The position numbers were made by a program, and so were the translations under genes. A stretch of DNA of 64,000 nucleotides from contig CM019823.1 in NCBI GenBank assembly GCA_009763385.1, forward strand, positions 93,197,104 to 93,261,103, written 5' to 3'. This document shows positions 13,012 through 24,363 of this stretch, piece after piece; positions within the stretch are counted from its first letter, which is position 1; each line of letters starts with the position of its first letter. The notes beneath the pieces are model-generated. The model saw nothing but the letters and a program-made list of their open reading frames with translations. It had not been told where the DNA came from and searched no databases. This DNA comes from Coix lacryma-jobi var. lacryma-jobi. Taxonomy: Eukaryota > Streptophyta > Magnoliopsida > Poales > Poaceae.

Positions 13012-13028
13012 GCCCTTCCCCCCTTAAA
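13012..13028 (-). other. Polypurine tract of element A
   Basis: Minus-strand purine run (TTAAGGGGGGAAGGGC) directly upstream of the 3' LTR start; the expected plus-strand primer. Confidence 0.82.
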
Positions 13029-13034
13029 GAAATC

Positions 13035-16000
13035 TCATCCCGAGATTTGAGTTACGTACCAATCTTTATAAAAAGCGGGGTAATTTACGCGTAAGTACTC
13101 CTCCGTTTCCCAAGTCGCATCATTGGGTCCGTGATGGCTCCAGAGGATCTTGTAAGTCTTCACCGTTCGATTACGAGTTTCTCGGGTCTTGGTGTCCAAA
13201 ATCTCCTTGGGCTGCTCGTAGTACTCCAGATCCGATCTGATCGTGACATCTGGAATCCGAACTTCTTCTTGTTCTGGAACTCGAAGACACTTTTTCAACT
13301 GTGATACATGAAACACGGGAAAAACTGTGCTCATCTCTGGGGGTAACTGCACTTCATATGCCACTTCTCCCTTTTTCGCTATGATCTGATATGGTCCCAC
13401 ATATCGAGGTGCTAGCTTTTTCTTAATTCCAAAACGTTGGACTTTTCTCATGGGTGAGACCTTAAGGTAAACATAATCTCCTATTTGAAATTCCAGGGGT
13501 CTTCTCCGTGTATCAGCATAACTCTTTTGTCTGGATTGTGCTACCTTAATGTGTTGCTGTACTGCTTGCACAATCTCTTCCGCATCCTTTACGTAATCTG
13601 ACCCATAGAATCCTCGATCTCCTGATTCAACCCAATTTACCGGGGTTCTGCATCTTCGTCCGTATAATACTTCAAAAGGTGTCATCTTTATACTTTCTTG
13701 GTAGCTGTTGTTATACGAAAACTCGGCAAGGGGTAACCATTTCTCCCATGATTCTCCTGAAGATAAAACACAAGCTCTGAGGATATCTTCCAAAATCTGA
13801 TTCACTCTTTCTGTTTGCCCTGCGGTTTGGGGGTGATAAGCGGAACTTCTTACCAACCTGGTTCCTAGCTCCTTGTGCAACTGTTCCCAAAAACGTGCTA
13901 TGAACTGGGGTCCTCTATCAGAGACAATCCTTTTTGGAACTCCATGTAACCTCAAGATATTCTGAATGTACAGGTCTGCATACTGATGCGGTCGGTGGGT
14001 CGTCTTAACTGGTATGAAGTGAGCCACTTTAGATAACCGATCTACGATAACCCAGATGGAATCATTTCCCTTTTGAGTGGTGGGAAGACCTGTGATGAAA
14101 TCCATACTAATCTCTTCCCACTTCCACTCTGGAATAGATAACGGCTGTAACAATCCGGCAGGTCTCAGATGTATAGCTTTTATCCTGCAGCAAGTATCAC
14201 ACCTTGCGACATAAGCAGCAACTTCCTTCTTCATCCTTGACCACCAATACCTGGTTCTCAAATCCTGGTACATCTTACTGCTTCCTGGGTGGATAGACAA
14301 CTTTGAATTGTGAGCTTCGTTCCGAATCCTTTCTTTCAGCTCTGTGTCCTTAGGAACAACCAACCTCTGGTTATACCACAAGATTCCCTGTTCATCAGTC
14401 CTGAAGTTCAAAGAACTACTGGTTTCCATCCTCTTCTTAATCTGACAGATCTCTTCATCGGTCTTTTGTCTCTCGATGATGTCACTTTCCAAAGTGCACT
14501 GAAGAGCGATATTGTTCAGCATAACAGGGTGCATAAGGTTGAATCCATCTTCCAACAGTGGTTGTAGGGAGTTGCAATGAGTCTTGCGACTCAAGGCATC
14601 GGCTACAACATTTGCTTTTCCGGGGTGGTAATGCACTTCAAGGTTGTAATCCTTAATTAGCTCTAGCCATCTTCTCTGCCTCATGTTCAACTCTGGCTGG
14701 ATGAAGATATATTTTAGACTTTTATGATCCGTGTACACATGACATAGGTTTCCCATAAGGTAATGCCTCCAAATCTTGAGTGCATGCACGACGGCTGCCA
14801 ATTCCAAATCATGAGTGGGGTAATTCTCTTCGTGCGGTCTCAACTGGCGAGAAGCATAGGCGATAACTCTTCCATTCTGCATGAGTACACATCCGAGTCC
14901 AATCTTGGATGCATCACAAAACACATCAAAAGGTTCCTCCAAGTTTGGCTGAGCCAGAACAGGCGCGGAAGTCAACAACGTTCGCAGAGTGCGAAAAGCT
15001 GCTTCACACTCTGGAGTCCATTCGAACTTCTTGTTTTTCTGCGTTAAACGGGTCATAGGCTTGGCTATTCTTGAAAAATCCGGAATAAACCGACGGTAGT
15101 ATCCGGCCAAACCCAAAAAGCTGCGAACCTCAAAAACACTTGTGGGTGCTTCCCAATCCATAACCTCTTGCACTTTAGAAGGGTCTACAGAGATCCCTTC
15201 CTCTGAAAGGACGTGACCAAGGATAGGTACCTTCTTCAACCAAAACTCACACTTGTTGAACTTAGCATACAACTTATGCTCTCTAAGCCGGGTCAAAACA
15301 ACTCGTAGATGCTCAGCATGGTCCCTCTCATTCTCAGAGTATACCAAGATATCATCGATGAACACTACAACAAACTTATCCAACTCTGGCATGAAGGCCG
15401 AATTCATCAGGTACATGAAATGTGCCGGTGCATTTGTCAACCCAAAGGACATAACGAGATACTCATAGAGTCCATATCTGGTAGAGAAAGCTGTCTTTGG
15501 TACATCTTCTCTTCTGATCTTAATCTGATGGTATCCTGACCTCAGGTCGATCTTAGAGAATACTTTCGCCTTTGACAACTGATCAAACAAGACATCGATT
15601 CGGGGTAAGGGATATTTGTTCTTTATAGTTACTGCATTCAACGGTCTGTAATCCACACACATCCTCAAAGTTTTATCCTTCTTCTTTACAAAGATAGCGG
15701 GACATCCCCAAGGTGACGAACTAGGGCGTATCAGACCCTTATCCAAAAGCTCTTGGAACTGAACCTTAAGCTCTGCTAACTCTTTAGCGTGCATTCTATA
15801 CGGTCTCCGGGATATGGGTGCTGTTCCAGGGATTAGCTCTATAGCAAACTCCACATCCCTATCTGGCGGTAGTCCGGGCAACTCATCAGGAAAAACATCT
15901 GGAAACTCACACACTATTGGGATTTTAGCTATCTGCTTTGCCGTGATATTGTACAACACTCCAATCTCATGGGGGTTTCGAGGTAACTTGAACCGAAAAG

Positions 16001-16604
16001 AAGATCCATTCCTGGGACTAACCATGGACACTACTCTTTCTGAAGTGTCTAGATTAACCTTCCAGAGTTTCATCCAACCCATACCTAAGATCACATCCAA
16101 ACCTAGACCAGGAATGACTATGGGGTCCACTATGGCCTGTTTATCCCCAAAGGTCATTTTCACTCCTTTAGCCATTTTACGCGCGGAGAGAGCAGCTTCG
16201 GCGGAACTTATCTGATATCCCCGGTCTAACTCTATCAACTCAAGATTACTTCTTATAACAAAATTCTCACTTATGAAAGAATGCGATGCTCCAGAATCAA
16301 ACAGCACAACCGCGGGACATTGATTAACAAGAAACGTACCAGCGGTGACAGGCTCTCCTGCTGGAACTTCTTCCACGGTGGTGTGATGCACATGACCCGT
16401 ACGAGGTGGGGGCTGAGTGTACTGCTTCTTTGGGCGAGGGCACTGACGTGACAGGTGTCCAGTCTGACCACAATTATAGCATGGACCAATCACATACGGA
16501 GTCTTGGGACCTCCTGCACTCCCTGCTTTGCTCTTGTTCTGCATCATGGGGGCGGTGTAGGGCTTCTGAAAACTGGGACGGGGACGGTTGGTGGTGATCT
16601 TCCT
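13035..16604 (-). CDS. Element A pol: zinc knuckle, protease, RT, RNase H, integrase, chromodomain
   Basis: The frame is open from the codon after the gag stop (16604), with the first methionine at 16547, giving 1170 residues. From that methionine: zinc knuckle C23-C26-H31-C36; aspartic protease at D84 (FDSGASH); reverse transcriptase about 225-440 with D334 and the FIDD box D398-D399; RNase H with D545, E582, D607 and D650; integrase zinc site H746, H753, C783, C786 and catalytic D816, D877, E913; GPY/F-like module about 1046-1055; chromodomain about 1112-1160 ([11 protein letters not shown]). Every catalytic residue I looked for is present. It acts in the virus-like particle and then the nucleus; chromodomains of this group are thought to steer integration to heterochromatin. 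One codon differs from the family habit: ALA where the usual motif has Asp ([13 protein letters not shown]). Confidence 0.95.
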   Translation of the reverse strand, partial: RKITTNRPRPSFQKPYTAPMMQNKSKAGSAGGPKTPYVIGPCYNCGQTGHLSRQCPRPKKQYTQPPPRTGHVHHTTVEEVPAGEPVTAGTFLVNQCPAVVLFDSGASHSFISENFVIRSNLELIELDRGYQISSAEAALSARKMAKGVKMTFGDKQAIVDPIVIPGLGLDVILGMGWMKLWKVNLDTSERVVSMVSPRNGSSFRFKLPRNPHEIGVLYNITAKQIAKIPIVCEFPDVFPDELPGLPPDRDVEFAIELIPGTAPISRRPYRMHAKELAELKVQFQELLDKGLIRPSSSPWGCPAIFVKKKDKTLRMCVDYRPLNAVTIKNKYPLPRIDVLFDQLSKAKVFSKIDLRSGYHQIKIRREDVPKTAFSTRYGLYEYLVMSFGLTNAPAHFMYLMNSAFMPELDKFVVVFIDDILVYSENERDHAEHLRVVLTRLREHKLYAKFNKCEFWLKKVPILGHVLSEEGISVDPSKVQEVMDWEAPTSVFEVRSFLGLAGYYRRFIPDFSRIAKPMTRLTQKNKKFEWTPECEAAFRTLRTLLTSAPVLAQPNLEEPFDVFCDASKIGLGCVLMQNGRVIAYASRQLRPHEENYPTHDLELAAVVHALKIWRHYLMGNLCHVYTDHKSLKYIFIQPELNMRQRRWLELIKDYNLEVHYHPGKANVVADALSRKTHCNSLQPLLEDGFNLMHPVMLNNIALQCTLESDIIERQKTDEEICQIKKRMETSSSLNFRTDEQGILWYNQRLVVPKDTELKERIRNEAHNSKLSIHPGSSKMYQDLRTRYWWSRMKKEVAAYVARCDTCCRIKAIHLRPAGLLQPLSIPEWKWEEISMDFITGLPTTQKGNDSIWVIVDRLSKVAHFIPVKTTHRPHQYADLYIQNILRLHGVPKRIVSDRGPQFIARFWEQLHKELGTRLVRSSAYHPQTAGQTERVNQILEDILRACVLSSGESWEKWLPLAEFSYNNSYQESIKMTPFEVLYGRRCRTPVNWVESGDRGFYGSDYVKDAEEIVQAVQQHIKVAQSRQKSYADTRRRPLEFQIGDYVYLKVSPMRKVQRFGIKKKLAPRYVGPYQIIAKKGEVAYEVQLPPEMSTVFPVFHVSQLKKCLRVPEQEEVRIPDVTIRSDLEYYEQPKEILDTKTRETRNRTVKTYKILWSHHGPNDATWETEEYLRVNYPAFYKDWYVTQISG

Positions 16605-17477
16605 CTATGGGGGACAGTATCTTGCTCCTGCAACAGGCGGGTGATACGGGGCACGTGCTCCGAAAGGGGTCCTCTCTTGAGACGAACCTCCTTCGTTCGC
16701 ACGACGGCGTGTCTCTGTCGCCAGCCGGCTGTCATTGGCCTCCTGATTTAGGCAGTCACTGACGAAATCACTGAAGGTGGTGCGGTGACTGTTGCCCATC
16801 TTGAAAAGCATGGCGGCACTCATGCCACGTTTGAAGCTTGCGATCTTCTTGGCCTCAGTATCCACAAAGTCTGGGGCGTAGCGAGCTAGGTTGTTGAAAC
16901 TGTGGAGGTACTCGGACACAGATCTGGTTCCCTGGGATAACCTCATGAACTCTACAACCTTCATTTCCATCAAACCACTGGGGATGTAGTGGTTGCGCAT
17001 AGCGGTAGAGAACTGATCCCAAGTGACACGTGCATTTGCAGGCAAGGATGCACGGTACTGGGCCCACCATAAACCTGCGAGTCCTTCCAACATGTGGGCG
17101 GCGTACTCCGCCTTGAGCTCTTCCGTCAGACGAAGCAGACGGAACTTCTGGGTGATGGAGTTGAGCCATTCATCAGCCTCAAGCGGTTCGGTGACTTCCT
17201 TGAACACAAGAGGGCGAGTGTCCAAGAAGTCACGGTAGGAGCTGTACTGGTTGGGCTCTGGGCCTTGGCGTTGATGATGCTGCTGCGCAGTGTTGTTAGC
17301 GATATTGCAGAGGGTGGCCTCCATGTGCCTCTGCATCTCCTCCATGTTCCTTTGGCTTCCCAGAAACTGGCCGAAAAACGCTTCCGACGTCATTGGCGGC
17401 GGTGGGGGAGGTGGCAGATTCTCCTCCTGTCCTGCCCCCTGTCCGCGTTGACTGCGAGTGTGTGCCGGCATCTGCAT
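16605..17477 (-). CDS. Element A gag, ended by an in-frame UAG
   Basis: The product has 290 residues, beginning MQMPAHTRSQRGQG. A polyproline stretch (PPPPPPP) comes before the retrotrans_gag core (FLDTRPLVF through WLNSITQKF, LLRLTEELKAEYAAHMLEG, MRNHYIPSGL and ARYAPDF). This is the structural capsid protein. The zinc knuckle is not in this frame but 42 codons after the stop, at the head of pol. The stop at 16605-16607 is in the same frame as pol, so gag and pol are one frame split by a single UAG. Tekay elements normally have one continuous gag-pol frame, so a point mutation is the simplest reading; programmed readthrough is the alternative. Confidence 0.9.
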   Translation of the reverse strand: MQMPAHTRSQRGQGAGQEENLPPPPPPPMTSEAFFGQFLGSQRNMEEMQRHMEATLCNIANNTAQQHHQRQGPEPNQYSSYRDFLDTRPLVFKEVTEPLEADEWLNSITQKFRLLRLTEELKAEYAAHMLEGLAGLWWAQYRASLPANARVTWDQFSTAMRNHYIPSGLMEMKVVEFMRLSQGTRSVSEYLHSFNNLARYAPDFVDTEAKKIASFKRGMSAAMLFKMGNSHRTTFSDFVSDCLNQEANDSRLATETRRRANEGGSSQERTPFGARAPYHPPVAGARYCPP

Positions 17478-17795
17478 ATCGCATTAATAAGCAATCATTA
17501 GGTGATGTTACATTGATCATGAATATATACTGCGCTGTACATAATTCGGAAATTTAGCACACGACCAAGTATAATTACTCATTTCCATACAACATCACAA
17601 AATAATCGCTCGAAATTAGACATGCAAACGACGGATTTCCATAAAAGGTGCCGGATCGAAGTCCGGACTTTGTCCAAAAGCTTACATGCCATCAAACATC
17701 TTAAACATAAAACCAACACATGTCTTGAGTGTTACATCACTTAGCGAGCGTGCTCAAGCTATACAAAAGAAAATGTCTCCTAGCTAAACTAGCGC
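17478..17795. other. Non-coding spacer between leader ORF and gag in element A
   Basis: About 320 bp of AT-rich leader sequence. I see no motif or frame of note. Confidence 0.6.
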
Positions 17796-18661
17796 TCAGG
17801 CATCTCCAGCGGCAGACGCGGCGTCCTCTACGTCGGCGTCGATCATCGGCTCGTCAGCGTGATCCTCCTCCGGTGGGGCGTCGGGACCAAGGACCTCTCC
17901 GTCCTGGGGATCCTGGGCCTCGGCGGCTGGGACCTCGGCAGCTGCTGGGGCGGCGGCCTCATGCGCGGCATGGTGCATCTGGTGGGCTGCCTCGTGGAGC
18001 TGGTCGATATAGGCCTGCTGTCCATGGATCTGTTGTATCAACAGGTGGGCTCCCTCCCTGAGCTGGTCGAGCGCGGTGCGGGCCTCATCTCTCTGAAGAG
18101 CGGTGGTCAGGTACATCTGCTCTGCAACGGTCCTGGCAGTGGACTGTGCTGCTGCTGTGGTGCGGGCATTGTCACGCTCAAGAGTGACCTGCTGAATCCT
18201 CTCCTGCAGACGAGCAACCTCAGCGTCGAAGTCCTCCTGTAGCTTCCTCTTGCTCTGGTAGGTGGCTGTGAGGGTGAAGGACACGCTCCCGAGAGTGTGC
18301 TCCAAACTCTCACATACACCCAACAAAGCTCCGGTGGCGCTCATCGCAGGCGTCTCACAGTAGAACCTCTCCTCTGGGCTCCCTGTCAAGACTGACTTCA
18401 AAGTCTGCTTCCAGCGCAATGGAAAAAGTGATCCGTGGGGGAACACTCCTGCCATAGCGCTAGCTAGGTCGGCGGGGAAGCGGGCGATGATGTCCTTCAG
18501 CACTAGTTATGCTGCCCTGTTGGCTCCATCCTTGGCACAGGTGCCTCTGGTGATCTCCGTCCATCCTGTCCAGTGAGGCTTGGTGGGCAAAGCTTTGACT
18601 TTGATCTCCACCATGACCAAGGAATCCTGCCCGTAGATCTCCTTCTGCCATGAGTACCTGG
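17796..18661 (-). pseudogene. Element A leader ORF, C-terminal part (coiled coil, acidic tail)
   Basis: This is the downstream part of the ORF that begins at 20839; the solo LTR at 18662-20668 separates the two. If the LTR and one CCTGG are discounted, the two parts are in the same frame, about 343 codons in all, with one TAA at 18507-18509 (codon 107). The part after the TAA reads about 235 residues. It has a predicted long coiled coil (QSKRKLQEDFDAEVARLQER onwards to LDQLREGAHLLIQQI), then a histidine/alanine-rich stretch and an acidic C-terminus (DGEVLGPDAPPEEDHADEP). No catalytic motif is seen. It is a separate frame upstream of gag. Function unknown; I infer a structural or adaptor protein. 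Confidence 0.65.
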
Positions 18662-20668
18662 TGAAGGACCGAGAAGCAACCAGAAAGCGACCAGAGGGGG
18701 GGTGAATGGGAGCTTCAAAATTTCCTTTCGGAAACTAGTAGCCACTGTCCCGAGAATCACCCCAAAAGACAAACCCTAGAGCTTGCTAATGTCCATGACT
18801 CTAGATGTAGGGTGGATGCTTCCAAGAAGCACAGCGGGACACTACACAACTCTCGAAAGCCAACGCAAAAGACGGAAACCAAATCCGACAACGAGCGACC
18901 AAGCTGCGGACGAAACTGCACTAAACTGCACTGACCGGACTCACCCTGCGTCCGGTCAACACCCACCGGACGCGTCCGGTCGATCGAAAATAGTTTTCGG
19001 ACCTTACTGTTTCTGACCGGACTCACAAGCGAGGAGCGTCCGGTCGAGAGCAGTGTGTCCGGTCACTAGAGCCAAGACAGGTGAACAGTAGATCCTGAAC
19101 GTCCGGTCAATCCAACAACCTAGTGTTCGGTCACGAGCGTCCGGTCAATACTCAGAAAATTCCGTGACACATTCAACCACCGGACGCGTCCGGTCAGCCC
19201 GACCTAGCGTCCGGTCACCTCGTGACTTCGCTGTTCACTCACCGATTCGACTCGATCTCACCCAAAACAAATCCTCTAGGGATCAAACTTGGTGAGAGGA
19301 GTCACAAGGAGGATAGTGAGCTATCTCTAAGAGATCATGGCTCGAACCTATCTCCAAATCGATGAATCGAAGAATTTCAGGGGAGGGGAGAAAAACTTGA
19401 CCCGAAATAAAAATCGATCGATCTCCTAGACCGTGAGGTTAGAGGAGAATTCCTTCGGTGGAAAGAAGTGCCTCACGATCTAGAACAACTTGGTTCAAAT
19501 GGTTTTGCAAAAGATGAACCTAGCAAAGAGATCAAGCGACGGGAAAATCATGGAGAAAAAGGATTCCGCGAAGAACACGAATGAAACGCGAATCACAACC
19601 ACGAATTGCACAACAGTGAGATTACGGTCTCACTTCCTCACAATCAACAGTACACAGAAGCAAGTCTCTCTGCGGATCTCAGCTAGCTACAGCAGGGGAT
19701 GGGAGAGCAGGAAACCCTAAGTGCGAAAGAGCAAATGACTGAGATCGGAAGGGAGGAGGGTGTCTCCCTCTACTTATCCTAATTCTAACCTAAGTCTAAT
19801 TCCTACTCTACCCCTCACTATTCTAATTACAGAGCAAACCAGCTAAACCCTAGGGTTATTCTGGACCAACTCGGTGGTAGGTGTATCCGACGGCCACGCC
19901 CGCACAAACCGAAGCGTTGCCTCGACGCAACCTCCGGATCGCCGCCACGTGTCGCCCTCGCTCTGCACCCCCGGTTTTGTGGCCCAAACCGGGAAACCAG
20001 CCTTTTCCAGCCAACCCCCAGTTTTGAGGCCCAAACCGGGAAACCAGCCCACCAGCTTCTGAGTTTTGAGGCTAAACTCAGCAAACCCTCAGCGCCCAGG
20101 TTTTGAGGCCCAAACCTGGAAACCATCCTCAGCCCGAGTTTTGTGGCCAAACTCGGAAACCCTCAGCCCGAGTTTTGTGGCCAAACTCGGAAACCGTCCA
20201 CGCCCAGGTTTTGAGGCCCAAACCTGGAAACCGTCCATCCGATGGCTTTTCCCTGGCTCTACCACCAAACCGACGTCGTAGAGGGGATGCACAGCCCGTG
20301 CACCCCGTCCACCGACACGTGTCCCTGAGTCCACGACTCAGGCAACACATGACCGCACTTCTTCACTTGTCGTCGTCACAGGCTGCCAGCCACCACAGCT
20401 GATCCTCGGGCCTCTGGTCCCTCAGTCCAAGCCTCACGTCCGCCCTTCACCGCTCGGTACCTCGGCATGGCACGTCCGTCGCATGGCACGCCCATCCTTC
20501 ACCGCACCCGGTCCATCGGCACGGCACGTCTCAACTTGACCTTCACCTCGTCGTCGATCACTATATCCGTGCTCGACACCTGCACAACACAAGCCAAAGA
20601 ACATGCGCATCATCCCAGTTGACAATCACTCAACACTCAGAGACCCGGCATACACCCATGTATCCGCA
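18662..20668 (-). mobile_element. Solo LTR of copia family C in the leader of element A
   Basis: The 2007 bp unit begins TGAAGGACCGAG and ends ATGTATCCGCA on plus, the two LTR termini of family C in reverse. CCTGG flanks it at 18657-18661 and 20669-20673, a clean 5-bp target duplication. No internal sequence is present, so it is a solo LTR left by recombination between the two LTRs of a full copy. It splits the leader ORF of element A. Confidence 0.95.
19967..20227 (-). repeat. Array of seven short hairpins in the solo C-family LTR
   Basis: Same hairpin array as in the other C-family LTRs, here with seven units: the CCGAG/CTCGG unit is present twice in a row (near 20135 and 20166). Arm pairs include CTGAG/CTCAG, CCAGG/CCTGG and CCGAG/CTCGG; one unit (CCCAG/CCGGG) has a mismatch. 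Confidence 0.85.
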
Positions 20669-20839
20669 CCTGGGCTCCTGTCCTTCCTCATAGCCCACGG
20701 CCTGCAGAATCCTCCAAAGGATAGTCGGCAACCCGAAGTAGGACAAGAACGTCTTCCGGGTCAGCTTGGTGGCCAAGCGGTGACGCGGAACTCCTCTGCC
20801 TCCGGTGGCCTTACGAGCGGTCAGCTTAGTCCGGGCCAT
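20669..20839 (-). pseudogene. Element A leader ORF, N-terminal part resembling the histone H3 tail
   Basis: The ATG at 20839-20837 opens a frame starting MARTKLTARKATGG. This follows the histone H3 tail ARTKQTARKSTGG with changes only at H3 positions 5 and 10. The similarity continues through PR, LATK and RK, which correspond to H3 P16-R17, L20-K23 and R26-K27, with one extra residue. Equivalents of K4, K9, K23 and K27 and their preceding arginines (R2, R8, R26) are kept; K14 and K18 are replaced by arginine. After about residue 30 it departs from H3 (FLSYFGLPTILWRIL). The frame is cut at the CCTGG duplication by the solo LTR and resumes at 18661. It lies about 720 bp after the primer-binding site and ahead of gag. 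Whether it came from a captured histone gene or by convergence cannot be told here. Confidence 0.75.
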
Positions 20840-21560
20840 CTATAGAAACAAAAAGGGTTTCGAACTCTCGTGAGACGGATATTAAGTTGGCAAATTTTTA
20901 TATAAAAGAGACAACTTTTAATTTAAGGGGAGGTAATGTAAATGCAAGAATATAAACATGATGCATGATCGTACTTACGTTCTCACTCACTAATAATGAC
21001 TCGTAAGTCCTAACGTTCTAGTCGGTGGTAAGAACGATCTCTCATGCGTTATCTACATGTTCTACTCGTTCGTATAGTTAGTGTACCTGCAGAAGATTCA
21101 TTTCAGCCCAAAGAAATTCCCCATGATAAAACAATTGAGTATTGGCCAATATGCGCAAAATACATAGAAGCCAACACTAAACACCATGCATCAACATAGA
21201 AAACACCCTTGAAAACATTGATACCCTCGTATGTGTCTGCGTGGAGCTCGCACATACTTGGTATAAAAACTCTCACCTAGACCGACGGTTGGACGGTCAT
21301 GCTCTCATATCTCACAAAATCATTTTATGCATGTTTTCGCGATCGACGCATTCTCTTTTTCCCGAGAATGGACCAGCAAATAAAGATCCAGCATGAAGCA
21401 AAACCCTGAACCCTGTTCGCAGTTAAGCCACCTGAATCCTAGTATAGGGCTTAAGGACGAGACTTGGCACACTTAGTAATTGAAAATAGTTTTGAAAATA
21501 GTTTTGAAATACCCATTTTAGTTCGAAAATAGCTCTTTGCGGATGCAATAACTTGAACCA
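20840..21560. other. Element A leader, non-coding part
   Basis: AT-rich untranslated leader between the primer-binding site and the leader ORF. I see no gene; packaging signals would be expected here but are not recognisable by eye. Confidence 0.6.
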
Positions 21561-21575
21561 TGCTCCGATACCAGC
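21561..21575 (-). other. Primer-binding site of element A (initiator tRNA-Met)
   Basis: The minus strand reads GCTGGTATCGGAGCA directly after the LTR end, complementary to the 3' end of plant initiator tRNA-Met (TGGTATC(A/G)GAGC). It fixes the 5' LTR boundary at 21576. Confidence 0.9.
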
Positions 21576-24363
21576 TGTGGCGGAACCGTCCTGATTATAG
21601 GAGCTCAAGTACCGTCTTAGTCAAATCCGTCTAACTTCGACTCATACTTGAACCCATATAACCCCGGTAGTCCGGAAATCTCGAAGGATTTCTATCACCG
21701 TACAACATACAGGATCGCATTGTTCAAGAATTACATTCGCAAAGATACATCACAGAGAACGAAACTGATTTTAAAGTATCAGAGTGCGAATTTAAAACAG
21801 AGTTATTACAATACCAAATTTAAAAGTGCGGAAGCTAAAAAAAAAGTTTGAAACACGACCACCACACATGTGGTCCAAATAAAACATCGTTTGATAAATC
21901 CAACTCACACAACTCACTCTTCCCTTTTTAGATAATGTGCCACTAGAAGTCTCAGACCAACAAAAGAAAAAGGGAAGCTTCTGGACGACCCTGCCCTGGG
22001 CCTACTCCTCATCACCTTCCACCGGGTAGAGGCAGTGCTTACAATAGCCAAAGTAGACCTGGCCATCTGCAACAAACGGGATAAACCCTGAGTACGGGAA
22101 TGTACTCAGCTAGACTTACCCGTCCAACTGAAAATAAAGACTCCAAGGGTATGCAAGGCCTTTTGGGTGGAGCTGGGATCTTTTAGTTGCGAAAAGCTCA
22201 ATTAAGATAAGTGAGGATTTAATGATATTGCTGAGCTGTCATTTTTAGACCTATTTCTTTACTCTAGGTTTGCACCTGAACTATTGCACACACTTGAGTC
22301 TAACAAACAATAATATAACCATATCCAGTTGACTTATCCACATTTTTAGTTGAACCTTTAAAACATCACATGGAGTTGTATCGCGGTGAAGCTCGCCATA
22401 GTTTCCCACTAACCGGGGGAGACGGCGACTCGAATCGAATTCCAAACCAGCTGGTGAAAGACCTTTAATACCAGCCCACACTTTCCCCGTCGGGTCCATG
22501 CATTGGGCAACCGCTCGACGCTTGTTCGTGGTGGTAATCGTCGCGGTTCAAGCACGGACCGCCCAATTGGAACCTGGTGATGGCCTCTCGCGGCAGATCA
22601 CATTTCCATACTAGAGGGCGCGACACGGGTCGAAACCGGCCCAAACAGCTTCTAACCGGCTTCGGGGTCGATGATTACGACACCGACATATCCCTAAGTA
22701 AAAGGGCGCGTTCAAAAATGAACGAGGGCCAACATCGATACAAACCTACACGATCCAACGGACGGACTGCCCCCAAGTTCCAACTTGGTGCCTTGCCTTC
22801 CAGTTGACCGTATTTCATTACTACTCAGGTTCTTTTCCACGATAGCAAATATAGCCAACCGTGATCCGGTAACTACCCATCAGGGTATTACAGGAACATT
22901 CTTAACTACTACTTTTATTAAGCAAGCTAAGCAATTCTACATTGTAAATAAATAACAGGATAACAAGGTAGATATTAATCAATAACCAAGGAATGGTAAT
23001 GCAGCAAGTAGGTTTCATTCCAACTCCTAAACCTAATGCATCACAACATAAAAGGACTCAAGTAAACTTTTAATTGCAAAAGATAGGAGGCTTAATATGC
23101 TCCGGGGCTTGCCTTGAGAGAAGACTGAGGCCTCGTGGGAGGGGCACTCAGGCAGGTTAGTGTCGGCCGCGGGGTCGACTTCCTCGGCTTGATGCAGTTC
23201 CGGGATCTCCTGCTCGGCGCTTGTCTCCTGCTCCAGGTCTTGCTCCTGAACTATCGATCCTATTGCAATGCGGTTGAAAATAATAAATAAATAATGCGTA
23301 GTGTGAGATGGGGTGGTATGAGTGTAAATATTTCTTGCAAACTAACAAAACCAACTTGTTGAACCATTTTTGATATTGAGGTAAACACTTAATTATCTCA
23401 TAAAACAATTTCATCAATCCACCTATTTCTTATTTAATAATTCAAAAGAAATTTAAGTTTGACCTGCAAGTGCATTTTTCTAGACTCAGAAAAATCCACA
23501 AAAATTCCAGAAGGCAAATGGCATCTGCTTGACTTCACTGAATAAATTTCAGCCAAAAATAAAATACAAAACTGCAGATATAAAATGACAAGCAAACTGC
23601 CCAAAAAGGTGCTTTGAACTAGCTCCTCATTCAAAAAGTGTCCAATAGCAGATTTCATAATTTTCCTAGCTTCTTCTACTCATACACATCTTACTGTAGA
23701 GAACTTGTGGCCAGAGCATAAACATACAAGCCTGCACAAAATAAACAAATCTATTCCAATTTAAACCAATTGAACTACAACCATACTGTAAAAGGGTGCT
23801 AGACTCAATTTCACATTTTTCCCAGATTCTACTTCACATTTTATTCTTATCAAGAAAGTTTCATGAACAGAAACATTATATTATTTCTTACCTGAATTTC
23901 CAAAGAAAAATACAGAAAAGTACATTTGTAAAGCAACTTCAGATTTTTCCATACAACAGCTCATGCTTACATTTTTCATAGCTTGAACATAACAAACAGA
24001 GACTACACCAATTTTCCCACATTTTATTTCGACATATAAAACACCTTAATATTTATTCTAAGAAATCAGCCAAAAAGGACTTTTAATCATAACAGAAACT
24101 TTTTCTACAAAAACAGTGCATCATATATTTTTCACAGGTGCCAATCAGGATAATAATCTTACACAGAATTTTCCAAGAATTAACTCAACCAGAAAACATA
24201 TACAACCATTTATCTCAACAAAAGCATATAAACTGAAATAAATAGAAACAGTAAAATAAACTTTTACCAAAAATACTTTCATATTTTTCCATGATAGATC
24301 TACTCATAAACAAGCTAACAAAACTGAAAGTACTTCATTTGGACTTTTAAAACGTGCTCCATA
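21576..24363 (-). repeat. Element A 5' LTR, truncated at its start
   Basis: It matches 8102-11150 of the 3' LTR nearly base for base but lacks the MITE. It stops at 24361-24363, where LTR B sequence takes over. The lost part (about 1.85 kb, including the CpG-rich block and probably the promoter) means this copy of A likely cannot start a normal genomic transcript. Confidence 0.92.

Larger units (their letters stand above)
8102..24363 (-). mobile_element. Element A: Tekay/Del-like chromovirus, near-intact coding region
   Basis: A reads on the minus strand: 5' LTR (truncated, 21576-24363), primer-binding site, leader with an extra ORF, gag, pol, polypurine tract, 3' LTR (8102-13011). It entered B's reverse-transcriptase sequence after ...TCCAG (8097-8101). 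The matching duplication on the right is gone because a deletion removed A's 5' LTR start together with B's gag and leader. The two LTR copies look nearly identical over their shared part (only scattered single-base changes), which implies a fairly recent insertion. Later insertions inside A are the MITE at 9497-9755 and the solo copia LTR at 18662-20668. Confidence 0.92.
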
